Positions 1 to 6,165 of a stretch of 6,939 nucleotides of DNA are shown one piece after another. Each line of letters starts with the position of its first letter. Positions within the stretch are counted from its first letter, which is position 1. The position numbers and the translations under genes are program-made. The notes under the pieces are model-generated. The model saw only the letters and a list, made by a program, of their open reading frames with translations. It ran no database searches and was not told where the DNA came from. The DNA comes from JAWOHX01 sp046484975 (GTDB lineage Bacteria; Bacillota; Clostridia; DUPQ01). Where the stretch lies: contig JAWOHX010000140.1 of assembly GCA_046484975.1 (NCBI GenBank), positions 1-6,939 on the forward strand, given 5' to 3'.

Positions 1-2
1 CC

Positions 3-1382
3 TATGAATCATGCAATCTGGGATCCATCAATCTTTACAAGATGCTCATGGAAGACCCGGCGGAAGGGTTCGATTATGAAAAACTGAAGAAATGCATTCG
101 GAAAGCCGTTCATTTCCTTGACAATGTCATCGACGTCAACGGTTATCCCCATCCGGAGATATCCAGAATGTCCAGGTCCACCAGGAAAATAGGCCTTGGG
201 GTCATGGGATGGGCGGATGCCCTCTATGTCATGGGCATTCCCTACAACTCCCAGGAAGCGGTTGAACTGGGAAGAAAGCTCATGAAGTTTGTCAATACTG
301 AATCCAAGAAAGCATCCGTTTCCCTTGCCCAGATCAAAGGGGTTTTTCCGTATTATGATAAAAGCATTTATAAGGACAAGGAGATTATGATCCGCAACGC
401 CACCACCACCACCATCGCGCCGACAGGCACTCTCAGCATCATCGCCGGAGTTTCAAGCGGAGTTGAACCGGTTTTTGCCATTTCCTATATTCGGAATGTC
501 ATGGACAAAGATGAGCTGGTGGAAGTGAACCCGGTATTCGAACAAAAGGCGAAACAGGAGAACTTCTATACTCCGGAGATGATGAGGAAAATCGCTGGTA
601 TGGGTTCATTGAGCCATATGGAGGATATCCCCGAGGAAATAAGAAGGGTATTCGTGACTGCACATGACATTTCCCCGGAATGGCATATCCGGATGCAGGC
701 TGTGTTCCAGGAGAATACCGACAATGCCGTTTCAAAAACCGTCAACCTGAGAAAGGAAGCCACATTGAATGATGTCCGGGATGTCTTTCTACAGGCTTAC
801 TCCCTGGGGTGCAAGGGTGTCACTTTGTATAGGGACGGAAGCCGGGATTATCAGGTCCTGAACATTGGGAAAGTGAACAAGGACGAGGAGGAAAAGGGGA
901 TGGAACCCCGGCCGAGGCCTGAAGTGACCACAGGGTTCACCCAGAAGGTCAAGATCGGTTGTGGCAATCTGTATATCACAGTCAATTATGATGAGGACGG
1001 CAATATCTGTGAGGTTTTCACCAATACGGGGCGTGCGGGAGGCTGCCCTTCACAGTCTGAGGCCACCAGCCGGCTGGTTTCCATATCCCTACGGTCGGGT
1101 ATGGATGTCAAGGCCATCGTCGAGCAGTTGAAGGGAATCCGCTGCTCTTCCACCATCCGCCAAAAGGATCTCAAGGTGCTCTCCTGCCCGGATGCCATAG
1201 GGAGACTGATTGAGAAAGTGGCCCTGATGAATGACACAAAAAGCAAAAATGCCCACTTGCCGGCGGAGACAGACACGGAGGGAAATCCTGGCGGAATGAG
1301 ATGTCCGGAATGCGGGAAACCCATCGAACACGAGGGAGGATGCATGATCTGCAGGTATTGCGGATTTTCAAAATGCGGCTGA
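3..1382 (+). CDS. nrdJ: Vitamin B12-dependent (class II) ribonucleotide reductase, C-terminal part
   Basis: Adenosylcobalamin-dependent reduction of ribonucleotides to deoxyribonucleotides in the cytoplasm. The frame is open from base 3, so the N-terminal half lies outside the window; the ATG at 42 is internal. The fragment opens with YESCNLGSINL, whose Cys aligns with the second cysteine of the active-site redox pair in the family. IAPTGTLSIIAGVSSGVEP (bases ~414-464) is the loop that binds substrate phosphate. After ~290 residues comes a TSCPD domain (about bases 927-1190, with VKIGCGNLYITVNYDEDG and FTNTGRAGGC). The C-terminus is a Cys-rich tail with CPEC, CMICRYC and a final SKCG, as expected for the zinc-ribbon/swinging-arm thiols that re-reduce the active site. 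The TSCPD domain and Cys tail separate it from class I NrdA and class III NrdD. No terminator is visible after the stop. Confidence 0.94.
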   Translation, partial: YESCNLGSINLYKMLMEDPAEGFDYEKLKKCIRKAVHFLDNVIDVNGYPHPEISRMSRSTRKIGLGVMGWADALYVMGIPYNSQEAVELGRKLMKFVNTESKKASVSLAQIKGVFPYYDKSIYKDKEIMIRNATTTTIAPTGTLSIIAGVSSGVEPVFAISYIRNVMDKDELVEVNPVFEQKAKQENFYTPEMMRKIAGMGSLSHMEDIPEEIRRVFVTAHDISPEWHIRMQAVFQENTDNAVSKTVNLRKEATLNDVRDVFLQAYSLGCKGVTLYRDGSRDYQVLNIGKVNKDEEEKGMEPRPRPEVTTGFTQKVKIGCGNLYITVNYDEDGNICEVFTNTGRAGGCPSQSEATSRLVSISLRSGMDVKAIVEQLKGIRCSSTIRQKDLKVLSCPDAIGRLIEKVALMNDTKSKNAHLPAETDTEGNPGGMRCPECGKPIEHEGGCMICRYCGFSKCG

Positions 1383-1524
1383 AAAAAATAAAAAGAAGGA
1401 CCATATGGTGAATCTATACAAAAAATGCTGTTAAAAATTCGACAATATTCATATGGAAAATCAATGCTGATGTGGTATAATGTGGTATACATAAAAATAT
1501 GTTCATTCAGGAAGGGGAATACCT
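1383..1524 (+). other. AT-rich intergenic region with small palindrome
   Basis: This 142-base spacer between nrdJ and the small gene has no coding frame worth calling and no hairpin followed by a T-run for nrdJ. It contains a perfect 10-bp palindrome ACCATATGGT at 1400-1409, a tandem 10-bp repeat at 1471-1490, and a weak inverted repeat ACATA-N4-TATGT at 1489-1502 around the predicted transcription start. Either small symmetric element could be an operator, but nothing in the sequence proves binding. Confidence 0.4.
1471..1490 (+). promoter_or_regulatory. Extended -10 promoter within a 10-bp tandem repeat
   Basis: Two adjacent near-identical decamers, TGTGGTATAA and TGTGGTATAC, differ only at the last base. 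The first supplies a consensus extended -10 element: TG at 1473-1474, one base, then TATAAT at 1476-1481. No good -35 hexamer lies 16-18 bases upstream (TATGGA-like at best), which is tolerable for an extended -10 promoter. Transcription would start near 1488, giving a leader of about 37 bases before the 111-residue protein. Confidence 0.6.
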
Positions 1525-1860
1525 ATGGCAAAAGTTAAGAAAGAAAAACATGTCCTTGCCGTTAAAGATTTTGAGAAAACTTTTGATGAGATATTGAGCG
1601 GGAAAATGGTCATGCCCAAACCCAAGGAGGAATACCAGCAGATCAAAGACGGTGTGACACAGAAATGTACCACTTATTCCGGACTTGGGAAGTTCATCAG
1701 GCAGAACAGATTCAACAAGAAGGACTGCATGCATTTCTGGGAGAATCTGATTACGGAAGGGTATATCCTGGTAACGGTCGAAATCTCGAATGCGGATGAG
1801 AATTTCATGGAGAACGCATGCGATGGCAAGAATCTAAAGTATGTCGCCAAAGCGAAATAA
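1525..1860 (+). CDS. Small hypothetical protein, 111 residues, family not recognised
   Basis: I do not recognise this family. The gene is real on context: a strong AGGAAGGGG ribosome binding site at 1509-1517 seven bases before the ATG, an extended -10 promoter upstream and an intrinsic terminator 16 bases after the stop, so it is a self-contained monocistronic unit. The protein is soluble and lysine-rich (starts MAKVKKEKH, ends YVAKAK), with no signal peptide, membrane segment or Cys-pair metal motif; its two cysteines near KCTTYS and DCMHFW are scattered and a third lies near NACDG. The middle, around YSGLGKFIRQNRFNKKDCMHFWEN split over residues ~51-74, is aromatic and basic and could be a folded nucleic-acid or protein contact surface, but that is a guess. 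It is on the same strand as nrdJ, with no evidence of a shared role. Confidence 0.75.
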   Translation: MAKVKKEKHVLAVKDFEKTFDEILSGKMVMPKPKEEYQQIKDGVTQKCTTYSGLGKFIRQNRFNKKDCMHFWENLITEGYILVTVEISNADENFMENACDGKNLKYVAKAK

Positions 1861-1875
1861 AGGATACCAACAGAC

Positions 1876-1920
1876 AAAGTCTCTGCCTTTCAAGCAGAGG
1901 CTTTATTTTTGCATTTTTTT
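1876..1920 (+). terminator. Intrinsic terminator after the small hypothetical gene
   Basis: Stem AAAGTCTCTGC (1876-1886) pairs with GCAGAGGCTTT (1894-1904) over 11 bp with one G-T wobble, around a 7-base loop. It is followed by T5 at 1906-1910 and T7 at 1914-1920. This is a textbook Rho-independent terminator, and it isolates the upstream gene from the methyltransferase-like gene. Confidence 0.9.
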
Positions 1921-1937
1921 AGGCCTTCGGATATACT
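1909..1937 (+). promoter_or_regulatory. Possible promoter of the methyltransferase-like gene
   Basis: TATACT at 1932-1937 is a 5/6 match to the -10 consensus. Seventeen bases upstream is TTGCAT (1909-1914), which keeps only the TTG of the -35 consensus and overlaps the terminator T-tract. A start about 7 bases downstream falls near 1944, which would leave the ATG at 1944 without a ribosome binding site and supports the start at 1959. The -35 match is weak, so this is tentative. Confidence 0.4.
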
Positions 1938-1944
1938 GAAACCA

Positions 1945-1950
1945 TGGAGG
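1945..1950 (+). promoter_or_regulatory. Ribosome binding site that decides the start at 1959
   Basis: TGGAGG at 1945-1950 lies 8 bases before the in-frame ATG at 1959. The upstream in-frame ATG at 1944 overlaps this site and has no Shine-Dalgarno sequence of its own, so 1959 is preferred. Confidence 0.75.
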
Positions 1951-1958
1951 AAAACCCC

Positions 1959-2987
1959 ATGAAATATGACATCAGACAAACCCCGAGGACCCCGGACTAC
2001 AGGAACCTGCTCAAAGTCCTTGAAAGAAACCAACCGGACCGCCCCACCTTGTTTGAGTTTTTTTTGAATGATGACCTGTATGCTTTCCTGAATGGGAAGG
2101 AAATACTGGAGTACAGGACGGACAATGAATACCAGTATTACAGGATGATGGCCAACGCCGTGGCAGGGTATGACTATATCGCCCTCATGGGAACAAACAT
2201 GGTCATCACCAGGGAAAAGGGACACCGCAAGGACACCGTTTCCCTGAACGACGGGGATTTCGTCACGGACAGGAAAGCGTTCGATGCATACCCCTGGCCG
2301 GATCCGGACGACTATGACTACTCCAGGTTGGATTATGTCAGCGAAAGGCTGGTCCCCGGGATGCGGATGGTCACATATGGGCCCGGTGGCATCCTTGAGA
2401 ATGCCATCGGGATCACCGGTTATGACAATATGTGTTACATGGACTACGATGATCCCGTTCTTCTGGGAGACATCTTCGAAAAAGTAACGGATATCCTGGT
2501 TGGATATTATAAAAATGTCTCATACCGGGAGGATGTTTGTGCAGTGATCTCCAATGACGACTGGGGTTTCAACACACAGACCATGCTTTCCTATGTGAAC
2601 ATGGAGAAATACGTGTTTCCCGGGCACCGTAGAATCGTCAACACCATCCATCAGGCAGGCAAGCCCGCCATCCTTCATTCCTGCGGCAACATGAGGGAAG
2701 TGATGGGAGACATCATAAACACCCTGGGATATGACGCTAAGCATTCCTACGAGGACAACATCCTTCCAGTGGAAAAGGCATATGCGGAACTGGAAGGAAA
2801 AATTGCCGTGCTGGGAGGCATTGACTTGGATTTCGTCTGCAGGAGCCGTCCGGAGGAGGTCCATGAAAGAAGCAGGGACATGCTTTGCCGGGGAAAGACA
2901 GGTTATGCCTTAGGTTCTGGGAACAGCATCCCGTCCTATGTCCCCATAGAAAATTACATGGCCATGATTTCTGCGGTATATGAGTAA
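1959..2987 (+). CDS. Uroporphyrinogen decarboxylase-family protein (MtaA/CmuA-type methyltransferase relative)
   Basis: A 342-residue URO-D-fold TIM barrel. Members near MtaA, MtbA and CmuA move methyl groups between a corrinoid protein and a thiol such as coenzyme M; here neither substrate nor acceptor can be named. Supporting motifs are the N-terminal VLERNQPDRPTLFEFF, SNDDWGFNTQT in the middle, ILHSCGNM (H240, C242: the H-x-C zinc motif of MtaA-type enzymes), GGIDLDF, and the end GSGNSIPSYVPIENYMAM, which parallels the family's GC...P.ENi.AM. The HemE heme-synthesis signature (MRQAGRYLPEY type) is absent, so this is not a true uroporphyrinogen decarboxylase. The third zinc ligand of MtaA/MtbA, a Cys about 77 residues after the second, is replaced by Ser320. 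The start at 1959 was chosen over 1944 because TGGAGG precedes it. No corrinoid-binding protein gene is visible nearby, so function is open. Confidence is high for family and low for reaction. Confidence 0.88.
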   Translation: MKYDIRQTPRTPDYRNLLKVLERNQPDRPTLFEFFLNDDLYAFLNGKEILEYRTDNEYQYYRMMANAVAGYDYIALMGTNMVITREKGHRKDTVSLNDGDFVTDRKAFDAYPWPDPDDYDYSRLDYVSERLVPGMRMVTYGPGGILENAIGITGYDNMCYMDYDDPVLLGDIFEKVTDILVGYYKNVSYREDVCAVISNDDWGFNTQTMLSYVNMEKYVFPGHRRIVNTIHQAGKPAILHSCGNMREVMGDIINTLGYDAKHSYEDNILPVEKAYAELEGKIAVLGGIDLDFVCRSRPEEVHERSRDMLCRGKTGYALGSGNSIPSYVPIENYMAMISAVYE

Positions 2988-3004
2988 AGGATTGATGGTT
3001 TTCG

Positions 3005-3033
3005 TTGAACTCCCGGGCAGGGGGTGATAAACT
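3005..3033 (+). promoter_or_regulatory. Possible promoter before the oxidoreductase gene
   Basis: TTGAAC (3005-3010), a 17-base spacer and TAAACT (3028-3033), preceded by TG at 3025-3026, form a plausible sigma-70-type promoter with an extended -10. The 79-base gap between the two genes has no terminator, so read-through from the upstream gene is equally possible and the pair could be co-transcribed. Confidence 0.35.
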
Positions 3034-3059
3034 GAAAACAGGACAATATGAATTGATCA

Positions 3060-3066
3060 GAGGAGG
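3060..3066 (+). promoter_or_regulatory. Ribosome binding site that decides the start at 3073
   Basis: GAGGAGG at 3060-3066 directly abuts an ATG at 3067, leaving no spacer, and lies 6 bases before the in-frame ATG at 3073. Normal spacing favours 3073, giving a protein that begins MPELKVAIIG rather than MRMPELKV. Confidence 0.8.
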
Positions 3067-3072
3067 ATGCGC

Positions 3073-3966
3073 ATGCCAGAATTGAAAGTAGCAATCATTG
3101 GGCTGGATTCCAGCCATTCCATCCAGTTTGCCATGAGGACCCAGGCTCCCGACTGCCCGGAGGACCAGAAAGTAAAGGGCCTCCGTATTGTTTCATGCAT
3201 GAGATTTGAAACCCCCTTCCAGGACAAAAAAGGGCTTGATGCCAGGCAGACCCAGCTGGAGGCATGGGGCGTGCATGTGACGGAAGATTTCGGGGAAGCG
3301 GTGCGGGACTGTGATGCCATCATGCTGGAAATCAACGACCCGTCCCTTCATCTGGCTTATTTTGAAAAAGCCGTGAAACTCGGAAAACCCATGTTCCTGG
3401 ACAAGCCTCTGGCCGATACCATTGAAAACGGAATTAAAATTTTTGAGATTGCCAAAATGCATCAGGCAAAGGTGTTCTCGTCCTCCTCTCTGCGATTCGT
3501 CCCCGAGGTCGTCGGGCTCTCGGATGAGATGAAAGACCCCATGACTTGCAGCGTGCTGGGCCCACTCGGAATTGCTCTTGCCGGGGATTCTGTGATCTGG
3601 TATGGCGTCCACACCTTTGAGATGCTTCAGAAACTGATGGGAAGAGGGGCCAGGAGCGTCCAGGCCATCAAAGACGACATCGGCGTCGTCGTGACGGTAG
3701 AGTATGAGAACAAGCGGCGTGGCATCGTGGAATTGACCGAGGATGCCTTTGTATATGGAGGAACTTTGCGAGGCAAAGATACCATCAGAACCTTCGCTGT
3801 CAATATGGACAAGGCATACAAAAGCCTGTTGGATGAGATTGCAGCCTTCTTCATGGGGGGGCCGGAACCTGTGGCCCTGCTGGACACCCTTGAAGTCATG
3901 GATATGATGGATGCCACGGTGAAGTCCCTGAAGACCGGGAAAAAAGAAAATCTGGCGACCATATAG
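3073..3966 (+). CDS. Gfo/Idh/MocA-family oxidoreductase
   Basis: Predicted cytoplasmic NAD(P)-dependent dehydrogenase of the Gfo/Idh/MocA family, which typically oxidises or reduces sugars, inositols and related polyols; the substrate is not readable. The N-terminus, ELKVAIIGLDSSHS (residues 3-16), is the beta1-turn-alpha1 of a Rossmann fold, but the usual GxGxxG turn is altered to G10-L-D-S-S-H15. CDAIMLEINDPSLHLAYFEKAVKLGKPMFLDKP, spread over residues 80-112, is the second half of the Rossmann domain, with D110-K-P in place of the usual E-K-P. YGVHTFEMLQKLMG (177-190) corresponds to the G.H..D....G helix of the C-terminal domain and carries H180, the usual catalytic position. At 297 residues it is shorter than the common ~330-400. 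It follows the methyltransferase-like gene on the same strand with a 79-base gap, and the two may serve one pathway. Confidence 0.85.
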   Translation: MPELKVAIIGLDSSHSIQFAMRTQAPDCPEDQKVKGLRIVSCMRFETPFQDKKGLDARQTQLEAWGVHVTEDFGEAVRDCDAIMLEINDPSLHLAYFEKAVKLGKPMFLDKPLADTIENGIKIFEIAKMHQAKVFSSSSLRFVPEVVGLSDEMKDPMTCSVLGPLGIALAGDSVIWYGVHTFEMLQKLMGRGARSVQAIKDDIGVVVTVEYENKRRGIVELTEDAFVYGGTLRGKDTIRTFAVNMDKAYKSLLDEIAAFFMGGPEPVALLDTLEVMDMMDATVKSLKTGKKENLATI

Positions 3967-3968
3967 AT

Positions 3969-3992
3969 GAAAGAGCCTTTACAGGCTCTTTC
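3969..3992 (+). terminator. Perfect 10-bp hairpin with a U-poor tail
   Basis: GAAAGAGCCT (3969-3978) pairs perfectly with AGGCTCTTTC (3983-3992) around a TTAC loop, two bases after the oxidoreductase stop. The only T-run (TTT) is inside the stem, and the sequence after it is CTGAAAAGG, so it is not a standard intrinsic terminator. It could be a partial or factor-assisted terminator, or a 3' end stabiliser that sets different transcript levels for the oxidoreductase and the downstream operon. Confidence 0.5.
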
Positions 3993-4009
3993 CTGAAAAG
4001 GAAGACATT

Positions 4010-5323
4010 ATGAAAGCAGGATTTATAATGCCTCATCCTCCCATCATCATCCCTGAGATTGGTATGGGAAGAGAAGCCAAAGCAACGCACACCATCCAGG
4101 GATGTGTATCCGTGGCCGAAAAGATTCATGAAATCGGTCCAAAGCTTCTGATTGTCATCACGCCCCACGGACCTGTATTCAACGATGCGGTTTGTATCAA
4201 CATGCTAAAAGAACTGAAAGGAAGTTTTGCGAATTTCAATGCGGCGCGGGTTCAGCTGGGATTTCGCAATAATCTGGTGCTGGCCCGGAAAATTATGGAG
4301 GAAATCGAAAAGGCAGGGGTTGCTTGTGTTCCCAACAATGGCCGTTATCAGGATGAGTTGGATCATGGAGCACTTGTCCCGTTGTATTTCATTCATCAGA
4401 AAACCAAGGATTTTGAGCTTATCCACATCACCATTGGCATGATGGGGTCCATGGAGTTGTATGCGGCGGGAAAAGCCCTCAAGCATGCCGTCGCCCAGGA
4501 ACATGATGACTTCTGTGTGATTGCCAGCGCAGACCTTTCCCATCGGTTGACTTTTGATGCCCCGGCAGGGTACGACGAAAAGGGCATGATCTACGATGCC
4601 TTTGTCAAGGATTGCATTGAAAATGACCGGCGCAAGGAATTTTTGGAATGTCCGGAGGACATTCGTAGCCATGCCGGTGAATGCGGGCACCGGCCCATAG
4701 CCATGCTGCTGGGATGTTTGGACGATGAAGAGACCCAAAATACCATTCTTTCTTATGAAGGGCCATTCGGGGTAGGATACATGAACGCAGTGCTGGAAGT
4801 CCAGAAAAACAATGAGAACGATTATCTGAGACTGGCCAGGGAAGCCATTGAGACCTATGTGAAAACCAATAAGGTGATGAATGTGCCAAAGGGACTGGAA
4901 AAAACCCTGTACGAGGGACGAAGCGGCGTGTTCGTCTCCATCAAGAAAAGAGGATCACTGAGAGGATGCATCGGTACCATCACTCCTTCCATGGAAAACA
5001 TTGCCAGTGAAATCATCACGAATGCCATCCAGGCTGCTGCGGAAGACCCACGGTTTGAACCCGTCAAGGAATACGAGTTGATGGAACTTGACCTGTCGGT
5101 GGACATCCTCCACGAGGCGGAGGAAATATCGGACATCGGACAACTGAACCCTGAAAAATATGGCGTCATCGTATCCAAAGGGCCCCGAAGGGGATTGCTT
5201 CTTCCAAGTATCGAAGGAGTGGACACGGTGAAACGACAACTGGAGATTGCCCTGTACAAAGCGGGTATTTCTCCGGAAGAGAGCTATACGATCCAAAGAT
5301 TCGAGGTGGTGAGGCACAAATAA
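4010..5323 (+). CDS. AmmeMemoRadiSam system protein: LigB/Memo-like domain fused to AMMECR1
   Basis: A 437-residue fusion of two partners of the AmmeMemoRadiSam system. Residues ~1-265 form a class III extradiol dioxygenase (LigB)/Memo-like domain: MPHPPII (H9) and ITPHGP (H53) fit the two His iron ligands, ECGHRP (E224) fits the third ligand of LigB-type enzymes, and SADLSH (H178) fits the LigB catalytic histidine. ELDHGALVPL (H119) is also family-typical. Residues ~270-437 form an AMMECR1 domain with the invariant LRGCIG (317-322) and AAAEDPRF. The start has AAGGAAG about 5 bases upstream. Only 8 bases separate the stop from the radical SAM gene, so the two are surely one operon. The system is very widely distributed but, to my knowledge, without an agreed reaction; ring-opening dioxygenase activity should not be assumed from the fold. 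Family assignment is firm, function unknown. Confidence 0.93.
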   Translation: MKAGFIMPHPPIIIPEIGMGREAKATHTIQGCVSVAEKIHEIGPKLLIVITPHGPVFNDAVCINMLKELKGSFANFNAARVQLGFRNNLVLARKIMEEIEKAGVACVPNNGRYQDELDHGALVPLYFIHQKTKDFELIHITIGMMGSMELYAAGKALKHAVAQEHDDFCVIASADLSHRLTFDAPAGYDEKGMIYDAFVKDCIENDRRKEFLECPEDIRSHAGECGHRPIAMLLGCLDDEETQNTILSYEGPFGVGYMNAVLEVQKNNENDYLRLAREAIETYVKTNKVMNVPKGLEKTLYEGRSGVFVSIKKRGSLRGCIGTITPSMENIASEIITNAIQAAAEDPRFEPVKEYELMELDLSVDILHEAEEISDIGQLNPEKYGVIVSKGPRRGLLLPSIEGVDTVKRQLEIALYKAGISPEESYTIQRFEVVRHK

Positions 5324-5331
5324 AAGAGGCG

Positions 5332-6165
5332 ATGTACTATGAAAAACAAGGTGACGGGAAGGTGCAGTGCTTTTTATGTCCCCATCGCTGTGTCCTGTCC
5401 CCAGACCAGACAGGGGTTTGCAGGGCGAGGAAAAACATGGATGGCAGGTTGTATTCGCTGAATTATGACAAGATATCTGCCATCGCCATGGATTCTATTG
5501 AAAAAAAGCCCCTCTACAAGTTCTATTCCGGAAGCAGTATCCTTTCCGTGGGCACTTTTGGTTGCAACCTGAAATGCAGCTACTGCCAGAACCATGAGAT
5601 TGCCCATGGAAATCCCCGCCTCTACACCATCACTTCAAAACAGCTGGTGGAGCAGGCATTGAGCCATAAGAACAACCTGGGCATCGCCTATACATACAAT
5701 GAACCGGGGATATGGTATGAATATGTGCGGGAGACATCGCGGCTGGCCAGGGCCCGGAGATTGAAAAACGTGATGGTGACCAACGGATACATATGCAGGG
5801 AACCACTGGAAGAGCTGTTGAAGCACATGGATGCGGCCAACATCGATCTGAAGTCATTCCAGGAGGATTTCTACCGGAAAGTATGCAAGGGAACCCTTTG
5901 CCATGTAAAAGAGAGCATTGAGGCATACTGCCAAAGATGCCATGTGGAAATCACCTTCCTTGCGGTACCGGATCTCAATGACGGCCTGGATGAGATGGAC
6001 CGCTTGGCCCGGTGGCTGGCTTCGCTGGACAAAAAAATACCTCTTCACATCCTGCGGTTCCGACCTTGCTACCAGATGGCCGGCCACCGGGGACAGACAT
6101 ATGAAAAAGTCCTGGAACTCCAGGAAATCGCATTGAAGCATCTTTGGTATGTCTATGCCCATTAG
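5332..6165 (+). CDS. AmmeMemoRadiSam system radical SAM enzyme
   Basis: A 277-residue radical SAM protein of the AmmeMemoRadiSam family, related in sequence to glycyl-radical activases of the PflA type. C78-N-L-K-C82-S-Y-C85 binds the 4Fe-4S cluster that cleaves S-adenosylmethionine; FYSGSSILSVGTFGC leads into it and is family-typical. An N-terminal Cys set, C13-x2-C16-x3-C20-x9-C30 (CFLCPHRC...GVC), likely holds a zinc or a second cluster. YTYNEPGIWYEY (121-131) and NIDLKSF (170-176) are other family signatures. The protein ends at LWYVYAH, where longer members (about 330 residues) continue with a C-terminal CxxC zinc-ribbon region; shorter forms that stop near this point also exist, and a terminator directly after the stop suggests this end is native. 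AGAGG sits only 2 bases before the ATG, so translation may be coupled to the upstream fusion gene. Confidence 0.92.
   Translation: MYYEKQGDGKVQCFLCPHRCVLSPDQTGVCRARKNMDGRLYSLNYDKISAIAMDSIEKKPLYKFYSGSSILSVGTFGCNLKCSYCQNHEIAHGNPRLYTITSKQLVEQALSHKNNLGIAYTYNEPGIWYEYVRETSRLARARRLKNVMVTNGYICREPLEELLKHMDAANIDLKSFQEDFYRKVCKGTLCHVKESIEAYCQRCHVEITFLAVPDLNDGLDEMDRLARWLASLDKKIPLHILRFRPCYQMAGHRGQTYEKVLELQEIALKHLWYVYAH

Noticed and set aside
400..416. Short ACC/CAC-rich run that looks like a microsatellite
   Set aside because: It encodes NATTTTIAPTGT, a conserved part of NrdJ, so it is explained by the protein.
986..1492. Long minus-strand open frame (168 codons) opposite the nrdJ 3' end
   Set aside because: Antisense to the conserved TSCPD and Cys-tail coding region, with low-complexity composition and no start signal.
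1959..2987. Annotation as HemE, heme-pathway uroporphyrinogen decarboxylase
   Set aside because: The HemE N-terminal signature with its Arg-rich substrate loop is missing and the MtaA-type H-x-C motif is present.
4010..4800. Annotation as an aromatic ring-cleaving dioxygenase acting in aromatic catabolism
   Set aside because: The fold and ligands fit LigB/Memo, but the AMMECR1 fusion and radical SAM partner identify the AmmeMemoRadiSam system, for which that activity is not established.
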